Positions 27,711-36,480 are shown, numbered from the stretch's first letter. The stretch: 64,000 nucleotides of DNA from Caballeronia sp. dw_276 (GCF_018449635.1 NZ_JAAVUV010000007.1:353789-417788), one strand, 5' to 3'. The notes: generated by a model not told the origin, from the letters alone. Numbers and translations are program-made.

Positions 27711-28919
27711 TCAAGCCATCTTGCACTGGGTTTTATCGAGTGGCAGGAACGACTGGCCCGAACTCACGATGTCCGCGTAATCGTCCTTGTTCTTCATCTT
27801 CGCCTTCGATTTGCCCTTGAGCAAGTAGTAGTTTTTCAGCACCTGATGGTCTCCCTTGCGGATCTCTTCAGCGCCTGTCAGACCTGCATACTTCATGCCT
27901 TCGAGCGCCGCGATGACCTTTTTCGGATCGGCCGTACCCGCTTTCACGATGCCATCCAGCAGGATCTTCGTGCAAATGTACGAGCCCGCCAGACTGTAGT
28001 TCGGGTTCGCCTTGAACGCGTCGTTCGCGCGTTTCACGAGATCTGCATTGAGCGGCGAATCGATCGAATGCCAGTACTGCGCACCGAAATACACGCCGCC
28101 GCAAAGGTCCGGACCCAGCGCTTCGAATTGCTCCAGGCCGGAAGCCCATGCCATCAGGATGGTGCAATTGTTCTTCATGCCGAAACTGACAGCCTGGCGC
28201 AGGGTATCGGATGATTGCGAACCGAAGTTCAGGATCAGCAACACATCCGGCTTCGCTGCAACTGCATTCGTCAGATAGCCGCTGAATTCTTTCTCGTTGA
28301 GCGAGTGGTAGCTGTTTCCAACATGCTCGATGCCCTTCTCCTGGAAGATCGCTTTCGCGGCGGACAACAAGCCATCGCCGAAAACATATTGAGGCGTGAT
28401 GGTGTACCAGCGCTTTGCTTTCGGCAGCGTCTGGATCAGGGGACGCACGGTCTGCTCGATCGCACCGAAGGTCGGCACGGACCAGCGGAACGTTGCGCTG
28501 TTGCAGTCCTTGCCGGTGATCTCATCCGCGCCGGCAGTCGTGATGAAAATGCCGCCGGCCTTCTCGACTTCCTTGCCCATGGCAAGCGATTCGGACGACA
28601 AGATACCGCCCGCGAAGAACCGAGCATTCTTCTGCTGTGCGATTTCCTGCACCCGGCGTACGGCGGTGGCGGGCTTGCCCTCCGTGTCGAGGACCGTATA
28701 GGCCAGCGGCTGACCAAGCACCTTCCCGTATTGTTCGATGGCGAGTTTCATGCCGAGATCGGCGTATTTGCCGTTCGCGGCAAACGGACCCGACATGGGC
28801 ACCGGGCAGGCGAACTGAATAGGACCGCTTTGCGCGAAGGCGCTACGCGTGGCGAGGGTTTGCAAGGCCCCGGGAACAGCCGACAGCGCGGCCAGCTTCA
28901 AGACATTCCGGCGATTCAA
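27711..28919 (-). CDS. ABC transporter substrate-binding protein (Leu/Ile/Val-binding fold)
   Basis: 402 residues. The N-terminus MNRRNVLKLAALSAVPGALQ... has twin arginines followed by a hydrophobic stretch and an AFA cleavage site, close to a Tat signal (RRxxLK), so export may be folded. The body is a Peripla_BP_6 two-lobe protein (IQFACPVPMSGPFAANGKYADLG; FFAGGILSSESLAMGKEVEKAGG). It is the first gene of the importer operon and delivers the substrate to LivHM. Binding-protein sequence alone does not identify the ligand; amide or aromatic-acid binders look similar. Confidence 0.88.
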   Translation of the reverse strand: MNRRNVLKLAALSAVPGALQTLATRSAFAQSGPIQFACPVPMSGPFAANGKYADLGMKLAIEQYGKVLGQPLAYTVLDTEGKPATAVRRVQEIAQQKNARFFAGGILSSESLAMGKEVEKAGGIFITTAGADEITGKDCNSATFRWSVPTFGAIEQTVRPLIQTLPKAKRWYTITPQYVFGDGLLSAAKAIFQEKGIEHVGNSYHSLNEKEFSGYLTNAVAAKPDVLLILNFGSQSSDTLRQAVSFGMKNNCTILMAWASGLEQFEALGPDLCGGVYFGAQYWHSIDSPLNADLVKRANDAFKANPNYSLAGSYICTKILLDGIVKAGTADPKKVIAALEGMKYAGLTGAEEIRKGDHQVLKNYYLLKGKSKAKMKNKDDYADIVSSGQSFLPLDKTQCKMA

Positions 28920-29057
28920 AATTGACGCTCCTTGAGAAAAGGCGAGACCCGCGTGACGGGCGGACCACGACTAGAAAGCTCTTACAGAATGTTTGCTGGC
29001 GGCCGCGAAGCGCTCTGCGGCAGCTTTGACTCGAATCTTTTATGTTGCTAGCCACTG

Positions 29058-29079
29058 CCTATTTATCATGATAAATAGG
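29058..29079. promoter_or_regulatory. Perfect 22-bp palindrome, candidate GntR operator
   Basis: The half-site CCTATTTATCA is followed directly by its exact reverse complement, giving 22 symmetric bases with centre ATCATGAT. It lies in the 264-bp gap between the divergently transcribed ABC importer operon (start 28919) and the GntR regulator (start 29184), 139 and 105 bp from the two start codons. The position and symmetry are what a dimeric FadR-type regulator controlling both units would need. Confidence 0.7.
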
Positions 29080-29183
29080 ATGATCTGGATCGTAGGTACA
29101 ATAAATTCGGGTGTCAATAAGGCAAAATTCCGGGGCATCGGAAGATGAGGCGACAGCCGTCGGCAAGAGCTTTGGAGAAGGTT

Positions 29184-29996
29184 ATGGAGCGAGGAAAAGC
29201 AGGTGTCACCATCGACATCAGGCAGCAGAAGCGCCCAGATCTGGTCGCCGAGGAAATCAAGCGGCTCATCACGGAAAGGGATCTGAAGCCGGGCGACAAG
29301 CTGCCGCGCGAAGTGGAATTGCAGCAGATGTTCACGGTAAGCAAAAGCACCATACGCGAGGCGTTGAAGTCGCTCGAAGTGCAGGGATTGATCAAGGTAA
29401 CGACCGGTCCGGGCGGCGGCGGGACCATCATTGAAGTGCCGCTGGATCGTACGCTGCAATTGCTGCAGAATTACCTGTTCTTCAAGGACGTCAGCATCGA
29501 CGACATCTACACCGTGCGCAAATTGCTCGAACCCGAGCTTGCGGCCGGCGCCGTTGCGCATCTCACCGAAGCAGACTTTGCAGCGCTCGAGGCCAGCATC
29601 GCCTGTTGCGATACGCCCTCGGCGCATCACGACGGCGATATCGTAAAACGCCGGCAAGAGGATGTAAATTTCCACGATATCCTCGCGGCCGCCAATCCGA
29701 ATCCGTTCCTGCGTTTCAGCTGCGAGTTGATCAATGAAATGATCCGGCAACTGATCGAATTCCGTAACGACACGCCGGCCGCCGAACTGGAACGCTTCGG
29801 CCAGGCCAACGTGAAGATTCACAAGGCGATTACGAAGGCAGCGCGCGAACGCGACGCCGATAAAGTCCGCGAGTTGATGGTCGTTCACATGACCGAGGCA
29901 CCGCGTTATGTGAAGCGCATGAAGGGCAAGCTGCGCGGCAGGCTGATTCTCGACGCAGAGATTCGCAAGCGTGTGAAGGCGCAGCCAGACACTTGA
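29184..29996 (+). CDS. GntR-family (FadR subfamily) transcriptional regulator
   Basis: 270 residues. The N-terminal winged helix (about residues 15-80) contains LPREVELQQMFTVSKSTIREALKSLEVQGLI. The C-terminal helical FCD effector domain (about 100-250) has possible metal ligands (DVNFHDILA, NVKIHKAITKAA, VHMTEA). I chose ATG 29184 because GGAGAAGG sits just before it. Divergence from the liv-M81 operon and the intervening palindrome suggest it represses or activates that operon in response to the transported compound. Confidence 0.88.
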   Translation: MERGKAGVTIDIRQQKRPDLVAEEIKRLITERDLKPGDKLPREVELQQMFTVSKSTIREALKSLEVQGLIKVTTGPGGGGTIIEVPLDRTLQLLQNYLFFKDVSIDDIYTVRKLLEPELAAGAVAHLTEADFAALEASIACCDTPSAHHDGDIVKRRQEDVNFHDILAAANPNPFLRFSCELINEMIRQLIEFRNDTPAAELERFGQANVKIHKAITKAARERDADKVRELMVVHMTEAPRYVKRMKGKLRGRLILDAEIRKRVKAQPDT

Positions 29997-30008
29997 GCCA
30001 AGCCTTGC

Positions 30009-30884
30009 TTATTTGCCTTTCAAGCGTTCAAGCAGCGCCATGGCCGCCGCAGGGTTGCGCGCCTTGAAGCCGCTGATCACGTAGAGATAAACATCGCGCG
30101 GGGTATCTTTGGGCACGGCCTGCGCCACAGTTTCAAGCCCTTTCGGCGTTGCGCCCGATGCCCATTCGCGGGCGCGTTTGGTCCATTGATCAAGCGCCTT
30201 GCTGTCGTAGCCCTGAACCTCGCCTTCGGTCGTACCCATGATCCGCGCATAGACGAAGGGCGCGGTGACATCGGCGATCTGTGGGTACTCCGAATCGCCC
30301 GACATCACGATCGCAACGCCGTACTTGCGTGCGAGCGCAACGAACGCTTCGTCGCGAAAACTCTCGTGCCGGACTTCCACCGCGTGACGGATCTGATGGC
30401 CTTCGACTTTCGCGGGCAGGAGCTTGAGAAACCCCTCGAAGTCTTCGGCATCGAATTGTTTGGTCGTGGCGAACTGCCAGTTGATCGGGCCGAGCTTGTC
30501 CTTCAGTTCAAGCACGCCACTTGCAAGAAACCGTTCGATGGATTCGCCGGCCTCCGAGAGCACACGCCGGTTCGTCGAAAAGCGCGGCGCCTTGAGCGAG
30601 AAAACAAAATCGTCAGGTGTTTCATCGTGCCACTTCGCGAATGTCGACGGTTTCTGCGAGCCGTAGAACGTACCGTTTATTTCGATGGAAGTCAGTTGTT
30701 GGCTCGCGTATTCGAGTTCGCGCTTTTGTACGAGGTCCTTTGGGTAGAACAGGCCGCGCCACGGTTCGAATGTCCATCCGCCAATGCCAACACGAATGGT
30801 GCCGGCGTTCTTCGTTGTGGTTTTCTTTACCGCAGCGCTCTTTTTAGCCGCTGGCGTTTTGACCGCCGTCTTTCGCGTCGCCAT
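30009..30884 (-). CDS. DUF72 family protein with a lysine-rich N-terminal tail
   Basis: 291 residues. From about residue 30 onward this is the DUF72/YecE TIM-barrel-like domain (IRVGIGGWTFEPWRGLFYP, LTSIEINGTFYG, FSLKAPRFSTNRR, HAVEVRHESF, VYARIMG). The first 28 residues are Ala/Lys/Thr-rich (AVKTPAAKKSAAVKKTTTKN), resembling histone-H1-like tails in other Burkholderiales proteins, and could bind nucleic acid. The family's biochemical function is not established. It converges on the GntR gene with a 12-bp gap. Confidence 0.85.
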   Translation of the reverse strand: MATRKTAVKTPAAKKSAAVKKTTTKNAGTIRVGIGGWTFEPWRGLFYPKDLVQKRELEYASQQLTSIEINGTFYGSQKPSTFAKWHDETPDDFVFSLKAPRFSTNRRVLSEAGESIERFLASGVLELKDKLGPINWQFATTKQFDAEDFEGFLKLLPAKVEGHQIRHAVEVRHESFRDEAFVALARKYGVAIVMSGDSEYPQIADVTAPFVYARIMGTTEGEVQGYDSKALDQWTKRAREWASGATPKGLETVAQAVPKDTPRDVYLYVISGFKARNPAAAMALLERLKGK

Positions 30885-30964
30885 GAAATCTCCTCACCAT
30901 GTCATCGATCATCGATGCGCTCAAGTGTATCGAATCGGCGCAAAGTCGTTCAGGCGGTGATCGG

Positions 30965-31921
30965 TCATCGTGGGGAACCTGCGTGCTGCGGGGCGAAGCC
31001 GGCATATTCGCGATCGAGAAACGGCGCGGCGTGTTCAAGCAGGAAACGTCGAAACGCCATACATGTCGGCGATAAACGCTTCGAGCGCAAATGCACGATC
31101 TGCCAGGTGCGCTCGACCGGCGTGCCGTTGACATCGAGCAATGCGAGTTCGTTCGATCGCAGTTCGAGCGCGAGCGTATGCAGTGATATCAGGCTCACGC
31201 CCATGCCCGCCATCACGGCCTGCTTGATGCTCTCGTTGCTGCCGAGCGTCACGCTGCGCGCCGGCATGAACAGATGCTGCTTGAACATCTGCTCGGAGAC
31301 CGCGCGCGTTCCCGATCCTGGTTCGCGCAACAGGAAGGTATCGCCGGCAAGTTCCTGCAAGTCGAAACGGCGTGCATCGCGCAACGGATGATCGGTCGGA
31401 CAGATGAGCACATGCGGGTGATAGGCAAGCGGCTCGGTGGTCGTGCCAAGCTCGGGCGGCGGCCGGCCCATGATGGCGATATCGGTGGCGTTGTCCTGAA
31501 GCTGGCGCAGCAGCGTTTCGCGGTTGCCGACTGAAAAGCGGACATCGACAAGCGGATACTGGCGCGAATACGCGGCGAGCAACTTGGGCGCGAAGTACGT
31601 CGCCGAACTCACGATGCTCACCGCAATCGACCCGCTGTCTGCCAGCGAGAGCGACGTCATTGCATCTTCGGCATCCTTTATTTCGCCAAGTATCCGGCTT
31701 GCATGATGCGACAGCCGCTCGCCCGCTTCGGTCAACGTCAGCTTGCGCGCAACGCGTTCGAAAAGCGGCAGGCCGACGGCTTCCTCGAGCTGACGAATCT
31801 GCATCGATATGGCCGGTTGCGTCAGATGCAACTCTTCCGCCGCGCGCGCGAAGCTCGGGTAACGGCAAGCGATCACGAAGATCTGCAACTGCCGCAAGGT
31901 CAGCGAGCGAATGAAGTTCAC
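30965..31921 (-). CDS. LysR-family regulator, CbbR/QscR-like
   Basis: 318 residues. The N-terminal winged helix-turn-helix starts SLTLRQLQIFVIACRYPSFARAAEELHLTQPAISMQIRQLEE, a pattern closely resembling CbbR and the C1 regulator QscR. The C-terminal effector domain follows. It lies 64 bp behind the last xox-operon gene on the same strand and is likely co-transcribed with or adjacent to it. CbbR normally sits divergently from cbbLS; here it does not, so it may control the cbb operon at a distance, the xox genes, or both. The LysR assignment is certain, the CbbR label is inference. Confidence 0.85.
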   Translation of the reverse strand: MNFIRSLTLRQLQIFVIACRYPSFARAAEELHLTQPAISMQIRQLEEAVGLPLFERVARKLTLTEAGERLSHHASRILGEIKDAEDAMTSLSLADSGSIAVSIVSSATYFAPKLLAAYSRQYPLVDVRFSVGNRETLLRQLQDNATDIAIMGRPPPELGTTTEPLAYHPHVLICPTDHPLRDARRFDLQELAGDTFLLREPGSGTRAVSEQMFKQHLFMPARSVTLGSNESIKQAVMAGMGVSLISLHTLALELRSNELALLDVNGTPVERTWQIVHLRSKRLSPTCMAFRRFLLEHAAPFLDREYAGFAPQHAGSPR

Positions 31922-31985
31922 GGTAGGCAGCCGTACTGCAAGACGGCGTGTGCGGCATGTTCGAGCGAGAACGCGAACATTGATT

Positions 31986-32762
31986 TCAGTTGCTCGCGCG
32001 CGGCGCGTTCACGGACTTGTCGGGCATTTTCTTTCCCGGCGGCGGCGACAGGCTGCGCAGCGCACCCTGATAACTGAGCGTCTCGACCTGCAACGGATGC
32101 GCGAAATCATTGTTCGTTCCGGGCACTTCCGTGCGAATCAGCAGCACCTGACCCGGCACAGCATCGGACATCACAAAGGTATAGCGCTTGCCCACGTATT
32201 GCGAGAAACGCGAACCGTTTGGATCGTCGAGATACGGCTGGATGACGATCTGCTGCGCGCTGACCTTCTTGCCCTGGGCGTCACGCATGACCGCCGTGAT
32301 GGCCGGATTCGCTGCCAGCGCGAGCCTTACGCGGCGCTGGAAATAGCGCCGCTGGCCGCCGGTGAGTTGCTGCATTTCGGCGACATCGTGTTCGAGGAAA
32401 TACAGGATCACCGGATTGCACGGCAGACCTTCGCCCGACATCTCAACGGGTCCGTGATGATCGGTGATACGCGCGTCGCTATTGGCGTTGTCGGCGCTCA
32501 TTACGAGCACTTTCACCGTGTCTTTTTCCTTCGCGGGCGGACCGGATCGATCGACCGCATAGTCGAGTTCGGTCTGCGGCGCGACGCCCTTCAAATGCGT
32601 CGATAAAAACAGCAGGCGCTCGGCCGGCGCAATGTCCGAAGCCGCGGCGCTCGCGGGATCGGGGGCGTCGGCGGCACGCGCATGATGGAATGCGACCAGC
32701 ATGCACGTTGCCATAACCGCAACCCCGCATGCGCGTCGATAACGGCCGGCCGATGCCATCAT
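31986..32762 (-). CDS. Unknown exported protein of the xox operon
   Basis: 258 residues from ATG 32762, which overlaps the xoxJ stop (ATGA), so it is translationally coupled to xoxJ. The N-terminus has basic residues, a hydrophobic stretch (GVAVMATCMLVAFHHARA) and an ARA-A cleavage site, giving a periplasmic protein. The mature part is beta-rich with one Cys (GEGLPCNPVILYFLEHDVAEMQQLTGGQRRYF) and ends KKMPDKSVNAPRASN. I cannot assign a family with confidence. The context points to a role in maturation, activity or electron transfer of XoxF in the periplasm. Confidence 0.75.
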   Translation of the reverse strand: MMASAGRYRRACGVAVMATCMLVAFHHARAADAPDPASAAASDIAPAERLLFLSTHLKGVAPQTELDYAVDRSGPPAKEKDTVKVLVMSADNANSDARITDHHGPVEMSGEGLPCNPVILYFLEHDVAEMQQLTGGQRRYFQRRVRLALAANPAITAVMRDAQGKKVSAQQIVIQPYLDDPNGSRFSQYVGKRYTFVMSDAVPGQVLLIRTEVPGTNNDFAHPLQVETLSYQGALRSLSPPPGKKMPDKSVNAPRASN

Positions 32763-33652
32763 TTCGCGTTGGCCTGCGCAGACGGCGCGTCGTTGATTGG
32801 CAGCAGCGGCACGTCGTAGCTCGTCAGGATCTTGTCGATCTTTGCGTGATTCGCGCCAATCCAGTTGTCGATCTTCGTTTTCCACGGGCCTTCTCCGTAG
32901 CGCACGCCCATCGAAATTTCATAGTCGAAGCGCGGACCCGGCGCAGGCGGAAATGGCACGAGCCTGACCTTGTCGCCGGCCTGCTTTGCGAAGTATCCGG
33001 CGATGGGACCCCACAGGAACACCACATCCACATTGCCCGCCGTGAGGTCGCGCTGGATCATCTCGCCTGGGAACTCGGCGGGATCGCCACTTTGCACCTT
33101 GTACGACACAGCCTGTTCAATGAGGTTGTTGCCGAGCAGCCAGTCGACCGCGGGCGTATTCGAAAAGATGCCGAGCCGCAGCTTGCTCAACTGCTCAGGC
33201 GGCAACTTGAGAAGGTCGGACGGCGTGGTGATGGATGCGAACTCGGGACGATTGGGATAGACCATCGCGTAGGTGGAATGCAACCATGCGCGCGTGGTCG
33301 ACGTCATGTCGTAGCCCTTCGGCACGCCGATCACGAGGTCGCATTTGTAGTCGTCGGTGTTGGGAATTTTCTCGCGCAACGTGCGGCGGATAAACCCCAT
33401 GCGTTGTGGAAAGAACGTGTATTCGACCTTGTAGCCGAAGTCGCTTGCCATTTGCTCCGCGATCTTGTTTTCGAAACCTTCGCCCTTGCTGTTGGACAAG
33501 GGCATGTTGTTCGGATCGGCGCACACGCGCAGTACACCGTCGGCCCCGTCGTTGTGCGGCAGCGCCGGCCCCTCGGCCTGAGCAGCGCTTGCGCCCATAC
33601 ATGCCATGCTTATCAAAGCCAGAACTGCGCGCCTTGTATTGCCTTCAGACAT
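32759..33652 (-). CDS. xoxJ: XoxJ, periplasmic partner protein of lanthanide methanol dehydrogenase
   Basis: 297 residues, starting MSEGNTRRAV 5 nt after GGAGGG. A signal peptide (cleaved near AQA-E) is followed by a periplasmic-binding-protein fold: VLRVCADPNNMPLSNSKGEGFENKIAEQM is the typical start of MxaJ/XoxJ proteins annotated as quinoprotein-dehydrogenase-associated binding proteins, and the GNVDVVFLWGPIAGYFAK region also fits. XoxJ is thought to help activate or load the PQQ dehydrogenase in the periplasm; the exact role is unsettled. It lies 33 bp after xoxG. Confidence 0.92.
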   Translation of the reverse strand: MSEGNTRRAVLALISMACMGASAAQAEGPALPHNDGADGVLRVCADPNNMPLSNSKGEGFENKIAEQMASDFGYKVEYTFFPQRMGFIRRTLREKIPNTDDYKCDLVIGVPKGYDMTSTTRAWLHSTYAMVYPNRPEFASITTPSDLLKLPPEQLSKLRLGIFSNTPAVDWLLGNNLIEQAVSYKVQSGDPAEFPGEMIQRDLTAGNVDVVFLWGPIAGYFAKQAGDKVRLVPFPPAPGPRFDYEISMGVRYGEGPWKTKIDNWIGANHAKIDKILTSYDVPLLPINDAPSAQANAK

Positions 33653-33685
33653 CAAACCCTCCGGTAAAGCGAAAACCACGTGCAC

Positions 33686-34099
33686 TTACTTGGCGTCGAT
33701 CGCCTGCAGGTCGCCCGGCTTGATCTTGCCGTCGGAACGTCCCTTCAGATACGCAAACAGGTTCTGCCAATTCTTCTGCATCATGGGGCTCGAACTGAAG
33801 TCGGGCATACCCTTGTCGAGACGTCCACCGAACACCGTCCTGTGGAACTCGGTGGTATCGAGCGTCTTGAACGCATCGATCAACGATGGCCCCACCATGC
33901 CTTGCTGCTGCGCTCCGTGACAGCGTTCGCACGCAAGCGCACGCCAGGTTCTCCAGCCTTGTAGCGTGTTGTTGTCGACCTTGTTGCCATCGACAACCTG
34001 ATACGCGACCGGTTTCAGCTGCGCCGAATCGGTCTGGGCGTAGGAAACGGGTATCGCGACAAGCGCTATCGCCAGCGGCAAGAGTGTTCGGCCTTTCAT
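33686..34099 (-). CDS. xoxG: XoxG, cytochrome c(L)-type electron acceptor
   Basis: 137 residues with a signal peptide (MKGRTLLPLAIALVAIPVSYA). One haem-binding motif CERCH (Cys57, Cys60, His61) and a probable axial Met98 in DKGMPDF. It is a small single-haem c-type cytochrome that accepts electrons from XoxF in the periplasm. The order xoxF-xoxG-xoxJ supports this. It is shorter than MxaG, as is common for XoxG of betaproteobacteria. Confidence 0.92.
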   Translation of the reverse strand: MKGRTLLPLAIALVAIPVSYAQTDSAQLKPVAYQVVDGNKVDNNTLQGWRTWRALACERCHGAQQQGMVGPSLIDAFKTLDTTEFHRTVFGGRLDKGMPDFSSSPMMQKNWQNLFAYLKGRSDGKIKPGDLQAIDAK

Positions 34100-34287
34100 T
34101 GCTCAAGTCTCCTTCGTTTAGAGCGTGCTGCACCCGGGCGTCAATGGACGCCGGCGGTGGTGTGGGGGTGACGCGGTTGGGATTGGGGGGATGCGTGCGG
34201 CAAACCACCGGCCAGCACGCATCCTGCACTCTCAAGTCGGGCGGACTGACGCCGCCTTACAGCCTGGTACAGCAGAAACCATCGCGT

Positions 34288-36096
34288 TTAGCTCGGGATC
34301 GCAAACACGAAGAGCGTGCCGCCCAGCGCGGTGTATTTCGCCAGTTCGCGATAGCCGCCGACCGCGCCAAGTCCTTCGTTGGACTTTTCGAGCCCTGCCG
34401 CCATGCCGATGCCCGCCCATCCGCCGATGCCGGAATAGACACCCACGAATTGCTTGCCTTGGTACTGGTACGTGAACACGTTGCCGATGATTCCGGAAGG
34501 CGTCTTGAACTTCCACAACTCCTTGCCATCCGAGATGCGCACGGCCTTCAGATAACCTTCAAGCGTGCCGTAGAACGCAATGCCGCCTGCAGTCGCCAGC
34601 GCGCCGGACCATACCGAGAACTTCTCCGGCTTGGACCATGCAATCTTGCCCTTGGCTGCATCCCAGGCAATGAAGTTACCCATTGCACCCTTCTCGTTCG
34701 GGCCGGGATACATCGAAAGGGTTGCGCCAACGTAAGGCTGGCCGGACACGTATTCCACTTCGAACGGCTCGTAGTCCATGCAGACGTGATTGGTCGGAAC
34801 AAGGAACAGCTTCGTGTTCGGATCGAACGCGGCGGGTTGCTGGTCTTTAGATCCCAACGCGGCCGGGCAGATGCCCTTGACGTTGTGATCGGGACCGGCC
34901 GCTTGCGTGGAGTAAGCTGCGTTGCGAATCGGCAAGCCGCTTTTCACATCCACACGATCAGCCCAGTTCACCGCCGGGTCGTACTTGTCGGCGACCAGCA
35001 ATTGTCCCGTTTCGCGATTGAGCGTGTAGCCGAAACCATTCCGGTCCAGATGGACGATCGCCGGCACGGTCTTGCCTCCCATGGGCAGGTCGGCGAGGAT
35101 CATTTCGTTCACGCCGTCGTAATCCCATTCGTCATGCGGCGTCATCTGGTAGACCCACTTCGCTTTACCCGTGTTCAGGTCGCGGGCGAAGATGGACATC
35201 GACCATTTGTTGTCGCCGGGACGTTGCGTCGGGTTCCACGTACCGGGGTTGCCGGTGCCGTAGTAGACAAGATTCAGCTTCGGGTCCCAGGCATACCAGC
35301 CCCAAGTCGTGCCGCCTCCTGACTTCCACTGGTCGCCCTTCCAGGTTTTCAGCGATGAGTCCGCGCCCACCGGCACCATCTTGCCGTCGACCCACGTCAT
35401 GGTCTTGTCGGGATCGAGCAGCATCTCGTTGTCGGGTCCCGTGCTGAACGCCTTCCAGACCTCCTTGCCGGTCTTGATGTCGTAAGCGATCAGGCGGCCG
35501 CGCACGCCGAACTCTCCGCCGGAAATACCCGTCACCACCTTGTCGCCAAAAACGTGTGGCGCGTTGGTGTTGGTTTCGCCAGCTTTCGGATTACCGTTTT
35601 GCGCGGTCCACTTGACGTCGCCCGTCTTGGCATCGAGTGCGACCAGCTTGGTGTCCGCCTGTTGCAGGAAGATCTTGCCGTCACCGAAAGCCAGCCCGCG
35701 GTTGACCGTGTCGCAACACATCACCGATACCACCTGCGTGTCCTGCTTCGGTTCGTATTGCCAGATAAACGTCTGGTCCTTCAGGTTGATCGCAATGACC
35801 TTGTTGGGGAACGGCGAGTGGATGTACATCGTGTCGCCGATCACGAGCGGCGAACCTTCGTGACCGCGCAACACGCCGGTCGACATGGTCCACGCGACCT
35901 GCATCTTCGCGACGTTGCTTTCGTTGATCTGCTTGAGCGGGCTGTAACGGTGATTCGAGTAATCACCGGCTTGGGCGGCCCAGTTCGATGAGTTCTTGAT
36001 CGAGGCGTCGAGCTGCGAATCGGCCTGTGCCACAAATGAGCTAAAGGCCGTACCCGCAACCACCGCCAGTCCAAGAACCAGGGTGCGTAGTTTCAT
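34288..36096 (-). CDS. xoxF: Lanthanide-dependent, PQQ methanol dehydrogenase XoxF
   Basis: 602 residues, starting [10 protein letters not shown] 4 nt after GGAGGAG, with a signal peptide cut near AQA-D. It is an eight-bladed PQQ propeller with the adjacent Cys127-Cys128 pair ([10 protein letters not shown]) that forms the ring stacked on PQQ. Metal-site residues are visible: Glu195 (GGEFGVRG), Asn283 (TGNPGTW), catalytic Asp325 and the extra Asp327 (EWDYDG). The Asp-x-Asp pair distinguishes lanthanide XoxF from calcium MxaF, which has Ala at the second position. No mxaI is present. It oxidises methanol to formaldehyde or formate in the periplasm. The open frame upstream to 36348 is not supported as protein. 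Confidence 0.97.
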   Translation of the reverse strand: MKLRTLVLGLAVVAGTAFSSFVAQADSQLDASIKNSSNWAAQAGDYSNHRYSPLKQINESNVAKMQVAWTMSTGVLRGHEGSPLVIGDTMYIHSPFPNKVIAINLKDQTFIWQYEPKQDTQVVSVMCCDTVNRGLAFGDGKIFLQQADTKLVALDAKTGDVKWTAQNGNPKAGETNTNAPHVFGDKVVTGISGGEFGVRGRLIAYDIKTGKEVWKAFSTGPDNEMLLDPDKTMTWVDGKMVPVGADSSLKTWKGDQWKSGGGTTWGWYAWDPKLNLVYYGTGNPGTWNPTQRPGDNKWSMSIFARDLNTGKAKWVYQMTPHDEWDYDGVNEMILADLPMGGKTVPAIVHLDRNGFGYTLNRETGQLLVADKYDPAVNWADRVDVKSGLPIRNAAYSTQAAGPDHNVKGICPAALGSKDQQPAAFDPNTKLFLVPTNHVCMDYEPFEVEYVSGQPYVGATLSMYPGPNEKGAMGNFIAWDAAKGKIAWSKPEKFSVWSGALATAGGIAFYGTLEGYLKAVRISDGKELWKFKTPSGIIGNVFTYQYQGKQFVGVYSGIGGWAGIGMAAGLEKSNEGLGAVGGYRELAKYTALGGTLFVFAIPS

Positions 36097-36229
36097 GTCT
36101 CCTCCAGAATGTGTTGCCGTCCGACTAGGGATGACCCCACCACCACGCTCCGGGCGCGCCTTCACCGGTGCAGGCAGCGAGCTTAAGCTCCGCCCGTTCA
36201 ATGACGGGCTTCTGTTTGCGAAGACGAAT

Positions 36230-36245
36230 TGCATATTCCATGCCG
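36230..36245 (-). promoter_or_regulatory. Candidate sigma-54 promoter for xoxF (weak match)
   Basis: Read on the minus strand: CGGCATG-gaat-ATGCA. The GG and GC dinucleotides are 12 bp apart as sigma-54 requires, and 9 of 12 consensus positions (TGGCACG-N4-TTGCA) match. It would give a leader of about 120 nt before the xoxF ATG. The match is only moderate and may be chance. Confidence 0.4.
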
Positions 36246-36341
36246 GGAGATGAAACAATGTGCGGCGCCGTAGCGGGCGCGGCACCCGTGGCGCGGGTAG
36301 CTCACAGAGAACGGTGCCGCGATACGCTTCATTCGGATTAC

Positions 36342-36356
36342 GACACATACTGTGTC
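36342..36356. promoter_or_regulatory. Perfect dyad GACACA-TAC-TGTGTC, candidate activator site
   Basis: Six-bp perfect arms with a 3-bp spacer. It lies about 110-125 bp upstream of the -24 element of the H4MPT-operon promoter and about 100 bp upstream of the weak xoxF promoter, a normal distance for an enhancer-type site of a sigma-54 activator or for a LysR protein. Function inferred from position only. Confidence 0.45.
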
Positions 36357-36464
36357 AAATCCGCGAAACAGGCAGCCCGGTGAACGCTAAGGGTTATTGC
36401 TTGGGTGCCTGTGCGCTGCACCATGAACAAGACCCGACCATCTATACGCGGGCGGCTTGATTTC

Positions 36465-36480
36465 TGGCGCGTTGCTTGCA
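36465..36480 (+). promoter_or_regulatory. Sigma-54 (-24/-12) promoter of the H4MPT operon
   Basis: TGGCGCG-ttgc-TTGCA matches the consensus TGGCACG-N4-TTGCA at 11 of 12 positions with exact 12-bp spacing between GG (36466) and GC (36478). Transcription would start near 36491-36492, about 40 bp before the first gene at 36531. An AcoR-type sigma-54 activator is encoded at 45052-47169 in the same island. Confidence 0.75.

Noticed and set aside
34288..36096. Calcium-type MxaF methanol dehydrogenase
   Set aside because: The second Asp of the Asp-x-Asp metal motif is present and no mxaI small-subunit gene is found, both pointing to lanthanide-type XoxF.
36097..36348. 84-codon in-frame extension of xoxF
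   Set aside because: The real start at 36096 has GGAGGAG and a proper signal peptide; the extension would put Arg-rich sequence before the signal peptide and would overlap the candidate promoter.
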